From positions 1 through 12,507 of the forward strand of contig DVND01000149.1 in assembly GCA_018714645.1 (NCBI GenBank): a DNA stretch of 12,507 bases, written 5' to 3'. The notes under the pieces are model-generated. The model made no database searches. It was not told the DNA's origin and saw only the letters and a list, made by a program, of their open reading frames with translations. Source of the DNA: Candidatus Avimonoglobus intestinipullorum (GTDB lineage: Bacteria > Bacillota > Clostridia > UBA1381). The position numbers and the translations under genes were made by a program. Shown here piece after piece: positions 1 to 7,016 of this stretch (the stretch's first letter is position 1; every line of letters begins with the position of its first letter).

Positions 1-34
1 ATTTGCGCAAAATATAGAAAATAGAGTAGGCCTC

Positions 35-63
35 TTGACAAAATGATAATTCCAATATATAAT
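35..63 (+). promoter_or_regulatory. Consensus sigma-A promoter of the tetR gene
   Basis: TTGACA at 35-40 and TATAAT at 58-63 are separated by exactly 17 bases, a full match to the vegetative promoter consensus. Transcription would begin near base 70, downstream of an in-frame ATG at 43. That supports the later start of the regulator gene at 100. The -10 element overlaps the beginning of a set of ATAAC/GTTAT inverted repeats, so the promoter is probably controlled. Confidence 0.85.
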
Positions 64-87
64 AACAATGTTATATATCACTGTTAT
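62..87. promoter_or_regulatory. Inverted repeats over the tetR start site, possible autoregulatory operator
   Basis: ATAAC at 62-66 pairs with GTTAT at 70-74 (3-base gap), and ATAACA at 62-67 also pairs with TGTTAT at 82-87 (14-base gap). The repeats begin inside the -10 element and run through the likely transcription start up to the ribosome binding site. TetR-family proteins commonly repress their own promoter, so this is a plausible self-operator. The sequence differs from the AGTTAG-N6-CTAACT site before the ABC operons, so binding by the same protein is uncertain. Confidence 0.4.
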
Positions 88-99
88 GTGGAGGTTGCC

Positions 100-717
100 A
101 TGCAGGAAAACACACCGGATACATTAAATAAAATACAAAAAGCCGCATTAAAGGAATTTTTGGACAATGGCTTCCTGGGGGCATCGCTCCGGCAGATCGT
201 AAAGGATGCGGGGGTTACGACCGGTGCGTTTTATGGATATTTTTCGAGCAAAGAGGCGCTGTTTGCGTCTATCGTAGAACCGCACGCCGCAGCGCTTATG
301 GGAAGATTCATGGAAGCGCAGCTTTCGTTTGCCGAACTGCCCGAAAAAGACCAGCCGGAACATATGGGGGAAGCTTCGGGCAGCTGTGTGCGCTGGATGG
401 TAGACTATATTTGTGAACACAGGGATCCCGTCAAGCTGTTGCTGTGCAAGGCGGAAGGCACCAGTTATGAGCATTTTGTACACGGCATGGTTGAAGTGGA
501 GGTAGAGCATACACTCAGGTATATGGATGTACTCCGCCGCTTGGGACACGATATCCCCGTGCTGGATCAATCCTTATGCCACATCATAGCCAGCGCCATG
601 TTTGGCGGTATCTTTGAAATCGTGATCCACGATATGCCGCATGAACAGGCGATGCGCGATGTTGAACAGCTGCGTGCGTTCTATACTGCCGGTTGGATGA
701 AACTGATGTCGCCGTAA
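100..717 (+). CDS. TetR/AcrR-family transcriptional regulator
   Basis: A 205-residue one-component repressor of typical TetR-family length. The N-terminal DNA-binding domain is clear: a helix-turn-helix at about residues 27-50 contains the family-typical pattern AGVTTGAFYGYF followed by SKEALF. The rest is a helical ligand-binding and dimerisation domain that is too variable to identify a ligand. I chose ATG 100 because GTGGAGG at 88-94 lies 5 bases before it and because the upstream in-frame ATG at 43 falls inside the promoter. The gene stands 126 bases before two ABC transporter genes on the same strand, the usual arrangement for a local repressor of an efflux or uptake system whose substrate acts as inducer. 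It probably controls the ABC operon at 844 and perhaps the opposing operon ending at 4480, since both carry one palindrome. Its own promoter has different repeats. Family assignment is secure; target and ligand are inference. Confidence 0.93.
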   Translation: MQENTPDTLNKIQKAALKEFLDNGFLGASLRQIVKDAGVTTGAFYGYFSSKEALFASIVEPHAAALMGRFMEAQLSFAELPEKDQPEHMGEASGSCVRWMVDYICEHRDPVKLLLCKAEGTSYEHFVHGMVEVEVEHTLRYMDVLRRLGHDIPVLDQSLCHIIASAMFGGIFEIVIHDMPHEQAMRDVEQLRAFYTAGWMKLMSP

Positions 718-760
718 CAAACTACATGACGCATGGTTTCTGCCTTTCAAAATGAAAAAC

Positions 761-787
761 GGAGTGGGAGAAATCCCCTTCTTTTTT
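761..787 (+). terminator. Weak intrinsic terminator after tetR
   Basis: An imperfect stem (GGAG-T-GGG against CCC-C-TTCT, with G-U pairs and one mismatch) at 761-782 is followed by a T run at 782-787. It lies 44 bases beyond the regulator's stop codon and just before the operator of the ABC operon, so it probably separates the two transcripts only partly. Confidence 0.4.
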
Positions 788-794
788 GCTCAGT

Positions 795-812
795 AGTTAG
801 CTTTAACTAACT
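795..812. promoter_or_regulatory. Palindromic operator upstream of the first ABC operon
   Basis: AGTTAG (795-800), six bases CTTTAA, CTAACT (807-812): a perfect 6-bp-arm palindrome. With one flanking T on each side, 18 of 20 bases match the copy at 8895-8914. It lies 31 bases before the ATG at 844, where promoter elements are expected. Candidate -10 elements are TAAAAT (813-818) or TATCAT (818-823), but no good -35 stands at proper distance, so this promoter looks weaker than the one at 8891-8919. The position suits a repressor that blocks RNA polymerase. Confidence 0.75.
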
Positions 813-843
813 TAAAATATCATATTTTTAAGGAGGTCGTCCT

Positions 844-2646
844 ATGAAAAAAGAAAAAAAGAATGATGTAGCTGCCTTGCTGCAGTACGCTGGCAGCCGC
901 AGGAAGCTGACCTTTTTGGGGCTTATACTATCTGCCATATCTATGCTTTTGAGTATGGCGCCGTACATCTGTATCTGGCTGGCTGCGCGTGATCTGATTG
1001 CTGTCGCGCCGGAATGGACTCGTGCACAGTCTGTCATGAGCTACGGCTGGATGGCATTTGCGTTTGCAATGGGCGGTATCGTGTTGTATTTTTCCGGCCT
1101 TATGTGTACGCACCTGGCTGCCTTCCGCACAGCGTCAAATATCCGCAAGCAGGGCGTGGCACGCGTTATGAAGGCTCCGCTGGGATATTTTGATTCCAAC
1201 GCCTCCGGCCTGATACGCGGTCGCCTGGATGCGGCGGCGGCAGATACGGAAACGCTGCTGGCGCATAATCTGGCGGATATTGTCGGCACCATCGTGCTGT
1301 TTGCAGCTATGATTGTGATGATGTTCGTATTCGACTGGCGTATGGGAGCCGCGTGCCTTCTGGCGGCGGTCATTTCTGTTATTTCCATGTTTGTTATGAT
1401 GGGCGGGAAAAACGCTAAAATTATGGCAGAATACCAGGCAGCGCAGGACCGTATGACCAAGGCGGGTACGGAATATGTCCGCGGGATACCGGTAGTAAAA
1501 ATATTTCAGCAGACGGTGTATTCTTTCAAAGCGTTCAAGCAGGCGATTGAGGATTATAGCGATAAAGCCGAGCATTACCAGGCGGATGTGTGCCGTGTAC
1601 CGCAGTCGGTCAATCTGACATTTACCGAAGGCGCGTTTGTGTTCCTTGTGCCTGCAGCGCTGTTCCTTGCGCCTTCAGCGCTTGCCGCAGGGGAGTTCGC
1701 CGGTTTTATCACCGATTTTGTGTTTTATGCTGTATTTTCCGCAATTATTTCCACGGCGCTTGCCAAGATCATGTTTGCCTCTTCGGGAATCATGCTGGCG
1801 CAGACCGCCTTGGGACGTATCGGAAAGGTCATGGCTGCACCGGCCCTGAAAATATCCGCGCATCCGCAGACGCCGCATGGCAACAAAGTGGAATTTAAAG
1901 ATGTAAGCTTTACATACGACGGCGCGCAATCTCCCGCTCTTTCACATGTTTCTTTCACGGCGGAAGCAGGCCAGACTGTCGCGTTGGTAGGCCCTTCCGG
2001 CGGCGGAAAGACAACGGCTGCAAGCCTGATACCGCGGTTCCGTGACGCAACTTCCGGGACGGTTACGGTTGGAGGTGCAGATGTGACGCAAATGGACCCG
2101 CATGTGCTGATGGATCAGGTCGCGTTTGTGTTTCAGAACGACCATCTGTTTAAAACATCGATTTTGGAAAATGTGCGCGCAGCCCGCCCCAATGCTTCAA
2201 GGGAGCAGGTCCTCTCTGCGCTGACGGCTGCGCAGTGCGGTGATATCATTGAAAAACTGCCCGACGGCGTCGATACGCAGATCGGTACGGAAGGGACCTA
2301 TCTTTCCGGCGGGGAGCAGCAGCGTATCGCCCTGGCACGCGCGATTTTAAAAGACGCCCCGATCGTTGTGTTGGACGAGGCTACGGCGTTTGCTGACCCC
2401 GAAAATGAGGTGCTGATACAAAAGGCGTTTGCCGCGCTGACAAAGGGGCGCACCGTTATTATGATCGCCCATCGTCTTTCGACCGTTGTGGGCGCGGATA
2501 AGATCATCGTTTTGGACGACGGACAAATTGCCGAGCAGGGGACACATGAGGCGCTTGTCGGCGCCGGCGGACTGTATGCGCAAATGTGGGCGGACTACAA
2601 CCGCTCGGTGGAATGGAAGATCAGCGGTAAAAAGGAGGCGGAATAA
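844..2646 (+). CDS. ABC transporter, fused permease/ATPase (first subunit of pair 1)
   Basis: A 600-residue half-transporter. The N-terminal membrane domain (about residues 20-325) has around six hydrophobic helices. The C-terminal nucleotide-binding domain has a Walker A GPSGGGKT at 383-390, Q-loop Gln431, signature LSGGEQQR at 487-494, Walker B ending Asp511 with catalytic Glu512, and H-loop His543, so it should hydrolyse ATP. The D-loop reads AFAD instead of SALD. From memory this DEATAFADPENE pattern occurs in the YbtP/YbtQ and IrtA-type exporter-fold transporters that handle siderophores, so iron-siderophore transport is one possibility. Generic multidrug or peptide export is the other. 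A near-ideal AAGGAGG at 830-836 fixes the start. The stop codon abuts the ATG of the next gene, whose product is the likely heterodimer partner. A TetR gene and a palindromic operator lie upstream. ABC half-transporter: certain. Substrate: unknown. Confidence 0.93.
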   Translation: MKKEKKNDVAALLQYAGSRRKLTFLGLILSAISMLLSMAPYICIWLAARDLIAVAPEWTRAQSVMSYGWMAFAFAMGGIVLYFSGLMCTHLAAFRTASNIRKQGVARVMKAPLGYFDSNASGLIRGRLDAAAADTETLLAHNLADIVGTIVLFAAMIVMMFVFDWRMGAACLLAAVISVISMFVMMGGKNAKIMAEYQAAQDRMTKAGTEYVRGIPVVKIFQQTVYSFKAFKQAIEDYSDKAEHYQADVCRVPQSVNLTFTEGAFVFLVPAALFLAPSALAAGEFAGFITDFVFYAVFSAIISTALAKIMFASSGIMLAQTALGRIGKVMAAPALKISAHPQTPHGNKVEFKDVSFTYDGAQSPALSHVSFTAEAGQTVALVGPSGGGKTTAASLIPRFRDATSGTVTVGGADVTQMDPHVLMDQVAFVFQNDHLFKTSILENVRAARPNASREQVLSALTAAQCGDIIEKLPDGVDTQIGTEGTYLSGGEQQRIALARAILKDAPIVVLDEATAFADPENEVLIQKAFAALTKGRTVIMIAHRLSTVVGADKIIVLDDGQIAEQGTHEALVGAGGLYAQMWADYNRSVEWKISGKKEAE

Positions 2647-4389
2647 ATGTTTGGGAGAAATTTTCAGCGAAAATATGCACTGACCGACCAAGGGGTACGG
2701 AATACGAAAAAAGGCGCCTTTTGGACTGTTATTGTAAACCTTATCGTGATGGCCGGCATCGGGATCCTGTATTTTATGACGGCAGGATTTATGGATACGC
2801 TCACAAACGGCGCACCGCTGCCCGGCGCGGCGCTCCCGGTCATACTGGTCATACTGTTTGTACTGCTCTCGTTCCTTACGCACTTGCAGCAATACAAAGC
2901 GACATACGGGCTTGTATACAATGAAGTAAAGACGACGCGGCTGAGTCTTGCGGAACGGCTGCGCAAGCTTCCGCTCGGCTATTTCGGCAAACGCGATCTG
3001 GCGGATCTTACAGAAACCATTATGGGGGACGTCAACCGTATGGAGCACGTTTGGTCGCATGTACTGGGGTATCTGTACGGTTCCTATATTTCCACGGCGC
3101 TGATTGCCATAGTTTTGATTGTTTACGATTGGCGTCTTGCTATCGCATGCCTGTGGGGGGTACCGGTCGCTTTCGGATTGCTGTTTGGCACCCGCAAGTT
3201 TACAGCCAACAGCGCTGAACGGACAAAAAAAGCCGCTGTCCGCGTGTCGGACGGTATACAGGAAACACTCGAAAACGTCCGGGAAATCCGCGCAACCAAT
3301 CAGGAGGAACGCTACCTTGATGAACTGAACAAAAAGATTGACGCACATGAAAGGATTATGATAAAAGGCGAGCTTGGCACAGGTGTTTTTGTAAATGCCG
3401 CAAGTGTGATTATGCGCCTGGGGGTCGCAACGACGATCCTTACGGGAGCCGGGTTGATCCTTTCCGGTAGGATAGAATTCATGCTGCTGTTCATGTTCCT
3501 TCTTGTTATTACAAGAATCTATGCGCCGTTTGACCAGAGCCTGGCGCTAATTGCAGAGATGTTCGTTTCGCAGGTGTCCGCCGACCGCATGACGGAGATC
3601 TATGAAACGCCTGTTGCGGAGGGGGCGGAGGTTTTCGCGCCTAAAGGCCATGATATCGTATTTGAACACGTAGATTTTGCGTATGATAAGAAGAAAGTCC
3701 TCCGTGATGTAAGCTTTACGGCAAAAGAAGGGGAGGTGACCGCCCTGGTCGGTCCTTCCGGTTCCGGCAAGAGCACCTGCGCAAGGCTTGCCGCAAGGTT
3801 GTGGGATGTAACAGGGGGCGCGGTAAAAGTGGGAGGCGTTGATATATCCACTGTCGATCCCGAAGTATTGCTGACGGATTACTCCATGGTATTTCAGGAC
3901 GTTGTGCTGTTTGATGATACGATCATGGAAAATATCCGCCTCGGAAAACACGGCGCGACCGATGAAGAGGTGCTCGCCGCGGCTAAGGCTGCAAACTGCG
4001 ATGAATTTGCCCGGAGGCTTCCGCAGGGGTATGATACGCCTATCGGTGAAAACGGGGCCAAGCTTTCCGGCGGAGAACGTCAGCGGATCTCTATCGCCCG
4101 CGCCCTTTTGAAAGACGCACCGATCGTGCTGCTGGACGAGGCAACGGCCAGCCTGGATGTAGAAAACGAGACCAAGGTGCAGGGCGCGCTCTCCCGATTG
4201 CTTCAGGGGAAAACGGTACTCGTGATCGCACACCGGATGCGTACTGTGGAAGCTGCCGACAAAATTGTTGTCCTATCTGACGGGAAAGTGGCAGAAGAAG
4301 GAGCACCGCAGGAACTGATGGAAAAAGGCGGACTGTTTCGCCGGATGGTAGAGCTGCAGCGCCAAAGCGCAAAATGGCAGCTGGGATAA
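2647..4389 (+). CDS. ABC transporter, fused permease/ATPase (second subunit of pair 1)
   Basis: A 580-residue half-transporter with the exporter-type layout: membrane domain at about residues 22-310, then an ATPase domain. All catalytic motifs are intact: Walker A GPSGSGKST at 369-377, Q-loop Gln417, signature LSGGERQR at 473-480, Walker B with Asp497 and Glu498, canonical D-loop SLD, and H-loop His529. The ATG follows the previous stop codon with no spacer, and its ribosome binding site (GGAGG, 2634-2638) lies inside the previous gene. Translation should therefore be coupled, giving equal amounts of the two subunits as expected for a heterodimer. The partner differs in its D-loop, but both subunits keep the catalytic glutamate, so neither site looks degenerate by that criterion. 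A strong terminator begins 13 bases after the stop. It may be an IrtB/YbtQ-like partner or a multidrug exporter subunit; the sequence does not decide. Confidence 0.93.
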   Translation: MFGRNFQRKYALTDQGVRNTKKGAFWTVIVNLIVMAGIGILYFMTAGFMDTLTNGAPLPGAALPVILVILFVLLSFLTHLQQYKATYGLVYNEVKTTRLSLAERLRKLPLGYFGKRDLADLTETIMGDVNRMEHVWSHVLGYLYGSYISTALIAIVLIVYDWRLAIACLWGVPVAFGLLFGTRKFTANSAERTKKAAVRVSDGIQETLENVREIRATNQEERYLDELNKKIDAHERIMIKGELGTGVFVNAASVIMRLGVATTILTGAGLILSGRIEFMLLFMFLLVITRIYAPFDQSLALIAEMFVSQVSADRMTEIYETPVAEGAEVFAPKGHDIVFEHVDFAYDKKKVLRDVSFTAKEGEVTALVGPSGSGKSTCARLAARLWDVTGGAVKVGGVDISTVDPEVLLTDYSMVFQDVVLFDDTIMENIRLGKHGATDEEVLAAAKAANCDEFARRLPQGYDTPIGENGAKLSGGERQRISIARALLKDAPIVLLDEATASLDVENETKVQGALSRLLQGKTVLVIAHRMRTVEAADKIVVLSDGKVAEEGAPQELMEKGGLFRRMVELQRQSAKWQLG

Positions 4390-4401
4390 ACGTCTTACGA
4401 T

Positions 4402-4446
4402 AAAAAGCCCGCAGGATGGGGATTTCCCTTATCCTGCGGGCTTTTT
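4402..4446. terminator. Bidirectional intrinsic terminator between convergent ABC operons
   Basis: A perfect 16-bp inverted repeat (AAAAAGCCCGCAGGAT at 4402-4417 against ATCCTGCGGGCTTTTT at 4431-4446) encloses a 13-base loop. The GC-rich core has an A run on one side and a T run on the other, so it ends transcription from both directions. It lies 12 bases after the plus-strand ABC gene and 33 bases beyond the minus-strand methyltransferase gene. Confidence 0.95.
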
Positions 4447-4479
4447 GCCGCTTATAGATTTATTTATGATACAGCCGGT

Positions 4480-5283
4480 TTATTTGATTCCGGATAACAT
4501 TTTAGAATTTCCGAGCAATAGCGCTCCAGCGCGGAAACGGGAGCCAAAAATTTCTGTGGAGGAATCAACAAGCCGCACTTCCCGATAACCCATTGCACGC
4601 AGCTTCTGCACAAACGCTTCCATATCACCGTAAAGGCGCGGCGGCATTGTATCGTTTATCGTAAAGGCGCCCCCTTTCTTTAAGGTGCGCAACGTTTCAA
4701 GCAGCAAAGCCTGCCTGTCCGCGCCTGCAATATTGTGATATACATAATTGCTTACAACAGCGTCAACGCTTTCATCAGGGATATCCAGGTGGTTGGCGTC
4801 GCCGCGGCGGAACTCACACCGGACATCGACACCTTCGCTGGCGGCGTTTTTTTCGCATAAGGCCTTGCTGTAGCCGTACATCGCGCCCCAGGAATCAACC
4901 CCTATGACCTTTGCTTCGGGCCAGATCAGGGCCGCGCGTATCGAGAGCGCCCCGGAGCCGCAGCCCACATCCAGAAGCGTTCCCCTGCCGTTATAACGGA
5001 GATGGGAAAGGATGCCATTGTGGACATTTTCCATGATATTGCCGCCGCCAAATGCGTATTGCCGCCTTATCCGATAAAAACGACATAAAAGGATCGCCAG
5101 TACCGCGGCCGCAACCGTAAACAACACGCCGAGACCGGCAATATGCAGCAAAGCAAAGGAAACTACCGCGAGGATCAGAGCCAGGGCTGCCAGCCCGCCG
5201 AACACATAAAACACCGGCGTTGACATCCAGTTTCCATAATCCTCGCCGTGTGTGCCAAGTTTGATATCGTTTCGTTTTGCCAT
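4480..5283 (-). CDS. Membrane-anchored class I SAM-dependent methyltransferase
   Basis: A 267-residue protein with two adjacent hydrophobic helices near the N-terminus (about residues 23-46 and 49-69) and a Rossmann-type methyltransferase domain after them. The SAM-binding motif I is LLDVGCGSGAL at about 103-113, with an acidic residue at the end of the next strand (VIGVD) and a later GDANHLDIP segment. The cytoplasmic catalytic domain would sit at the membrane, pointing to a lipid or lipid-like substrate or to a modified transport substrate. Two ATG codons are adjacent (5286 and 5283). AAGGAGG on the minus strand (5297-5291) gives better spacing to the second, which I chose. The gene is third in a minus-strand operon, 26 bases after the second ABC pair. 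Similar methyltransferases recur near TetR/ABC clusters in Bacillota, in my recollection. The substrate is unknown. Confidence 0.88.
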   Translation of the reverse strand: MAKRNDIKLGTHGEDYGNWMSTPVFYVFGGLAALALILAVVSFALLHIAGLGVLFTVAAAVLAILLCRFYRIRRQYAFGGGNIMENVHNGILSHLRYNGRGTLLDVGCGSGALSIRAALIWPEAKVIGVDSWGAMYGYSKALCEKNAASEGVDVRCEFRRGDANHLDIPDESVDAVVSNYVYHNIAGADRQALLLETLRTLKKGGAFTINDTMPPRLYGDMEAFVQKLRAMGYREVRLVDSSTEIFGSRFRAGALLLGNSKMLSGIK

Positions 5284-5309
5284 CATTGCCCTCCTTGCCT
5301 ATGATCAAA

Positions 5310-7016
5310 TTACACAAACAGTGATTTCCGACTTTTCAAACTGTTTACGGCACGCCCGTTTTCGAGACGAATAATCCGTGTGCAACCGGTAAGCGTTGAA
5401 GGACGGTGTGAAACGATGATCAGCATTTTATCCGCGCATTCTTCACGCAGCGTTTTTAAAAGCTCTTTTTCGTGCAGCACATCGAGACTGCTTGTCGGCT
5501 CGTCCATGACAATCACATCAGGGTCCGTCAGCATGGTGCGCGCGATGCCGACGCGCTGGCGCTCCCCGCCCGAAAGGCGCGCGCCCATTTCGCCCATCTG
5601 CGTATCATATCCGTCCGGGAGCGTTGATATAAAATCATGCAGCCCTGCGCGGCGCGCCGCTTTTTGTATTTCCTCCATGGATGCATCAGGCTTGCCGATT
5701 GCAATATTTTCCGCGATGCTGCCGTCAAATAAAAACGTATCCTGCTCCAGCACTGCAATGCGCCGCCGAAGTTCTGCCGTTGAAAGCTCCTCGATCGGGA
5801 TCCCGTTTATACGTATCCTACCGCTTTTCACGTTCCAGAAACGGAGCAGCAGCCGCAGCACGGTCGATTTGCCAATACCGCTTTCGCCGACAATGCCGAG
5901 ATGTTCGTTTTCGGACACTGTGAGGCTGAAGTTATCCAATACCGGCTTTTGCGGATCGGTATAGTAAAATCCAACATGATCAAATTCTATTTTTTGAATA
6001 TGACCGCACTTTTTCGGCTTTTTACTCTCTTCGATCTCAGGCTTTGTATCCTCGAGAACAAACAGCCGCTCCGCCGCGCCGTAAGTTTCAAGCAGGCTTG
6101 ATATAACCATCGTCAAAGATTGTGTCGAAGAAAACGACGCTGCCGCCACAAAAGACAAAAGCACCGTGCCGACAGGCTCGGATATGCCGGATACCGCAAG
6201 ATATGAAGCGGCGCCGATGACCAGAATACGCGCCAGGTATACAAAGAATGTCGGCGCAGAGGATACCGTCTGTCGGTGCAGGGTAAGGCCGTGCGCTTCT
6301 TTGTTGATCTCCTTGTTTTTCTTCTGCACCGCCTGCATACGCCTTTCACCACAGCCGAATATCTGAATGTCTTTAAGGCCGTAGACGCTTTCGAGCACCA
6401 GCGACTTCATTTCACCGAGACGCTTTCGATACCGCATACCCACGCCGCGCCCGGCTTTTACCGCGATAAGCGGGAAGATGACGCTTACGATAATGTATAC
6501 CGGCAAAAGCACCGCTGCAAACAGCGGATGGAACCAAAGCGCCAGCCCCAGCGTAACACAGGGAAGGATGATGACCGTAAACATCGGTCCTATGGTATGG
6601 GCAAAGAAAAACTCTATCGTTTCAATATCGGACACGGCGATGTTTAATATATCCCCCTTTTCCCTGTCCATGAGGCAAGCGGGCGCAAGACGGCGGATCG
6701 TTTGGAAAAGATGGATGCGCATGTCCGATAAAAGGCGGTATGCGCCCGCGTGGGAGACGACCCCTTCCGTATACCGCCCGGCAACGATAAGCGCTGCCGA
6801 AATTGCCGCTAAAACGCCGTATGTTATTGGCGAACCGTCGGCGATCCCCGCGCAGCTCATCAGCATAAGCGCGCCAAAGCCCATCAAGCCCATCTGCGCC
6901 AGGTTGCCGATGATACTTGCCAGTGTGGAGACGGCAAGCGTCCCTTTGACCGGGGCGGCAATATGTAAAAGCCGCCGCGTCATTTGCGGGATAGAGTATT
7001 TAAAGCGCCGCGCCAT
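5310..7016 (-). CDS. ABC transporter, fused permease/ATPase (CydC-like subunit of pair 2)
   Basis: A 568-residue exporter-type half-transporter. The membrane domain covers about residues 15-310. The ATPase domain has Walker A GESGIGKST (377-385), Q-loop Gln425, signature LSGGERQR (481-488), Walker B with Asp505 and Glu506, D-loop SLD and H-loop His537. An in-frame ATG 30 bases upstream (7046) is less likely, because AAGGAGGGG at 7031-7023 is well placed only for ATG 7016. The start lies inside the end of the preceding ABC gene (17-base overlap), so the two subunits are translationally coupled. The membrane domain resembles CydC of the cysteine/glutathione exporter CydDC, but no cytochrome bd genes are in view, so I do not assign that symbol. 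Substrate unknown; the downstream methyltransferase may act in the same process. Confidence 0.92.
   Translation of the reverse strand: MARRFKYSIPQMTRRLLHIAAPVKGTLAVSTLASIIGNLAQMGLMGFGALMLMSCAGIADGSPITYGVLAAISAALIVAGRYTEGVVSHAGAYRLLSDMRIHLFQTIRRLAPACLMDREKGDILNIAVSDIETIEFFFAHTIGPMFTVIILPCVTLGLALWFHPLFAAVLLPVYIIVSVIFPLIAVKAGRGVGMRYRKRLGEMKSLVLESVYGLKDIQIFGCGERRMQAVQKKNKEINKEAHGLTLHRQTVSSAPTFFVYLARILVIGAASYLAVSGISEPVGTVLLSFVAAASFSSTQSLTMVISSLLETYGAAERLFVLEDTKPEIEESKKPKKCGHIQKIEFDHVGFYYTDPQKPVLDNFSLTVSENEHLGIVGESGIGKSTVLRLLLRFWNVKSGRIRINGIPIEELSTAELRRRIAVLEQDTFLFDGSIAENIAIGKPDASMEEIQKAARRAGLHDFISTLPDGYDTQMGEMGARLSGGERQRVGIARTMLTDPDVIVMDEPTSSLDVLHEKELLKTLREECADKMLIIVSHRPSTLTGCTRIIRLENGRAVNSLKSRKSLFV

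Noticed and set aside
43..99. N-terminal extension of the TetR protein from ATG 43
   Set aside because: The ATG lies between the -35 and -10 elements of a consensus promoter and has no ribosome binding site, whereas ATG 100 has GGAGG 5 bases upstream.
831..843. Small AGGA/TCCT hairpin around the ribosome binding site of the first ABC gene
   Set aside because: Only four base pairs with a five-base loop; too weak to argue for translational control.
2347..3348. Minus-strand 333-codon frame within the first ABC pair
   Set aside because: It is a long open frame opposite two well-supported ABC genes, lacks recognisable domains, and crosses the junction of both genes. It reflects codon bias on the opposite strand.
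3547..4233. Minus-strand 228-codon frame opposite the second ABC gene
   Set aside because: It lies entirely opposite the ATPase domain of a real gene and shows no domain or ribosome binding site.
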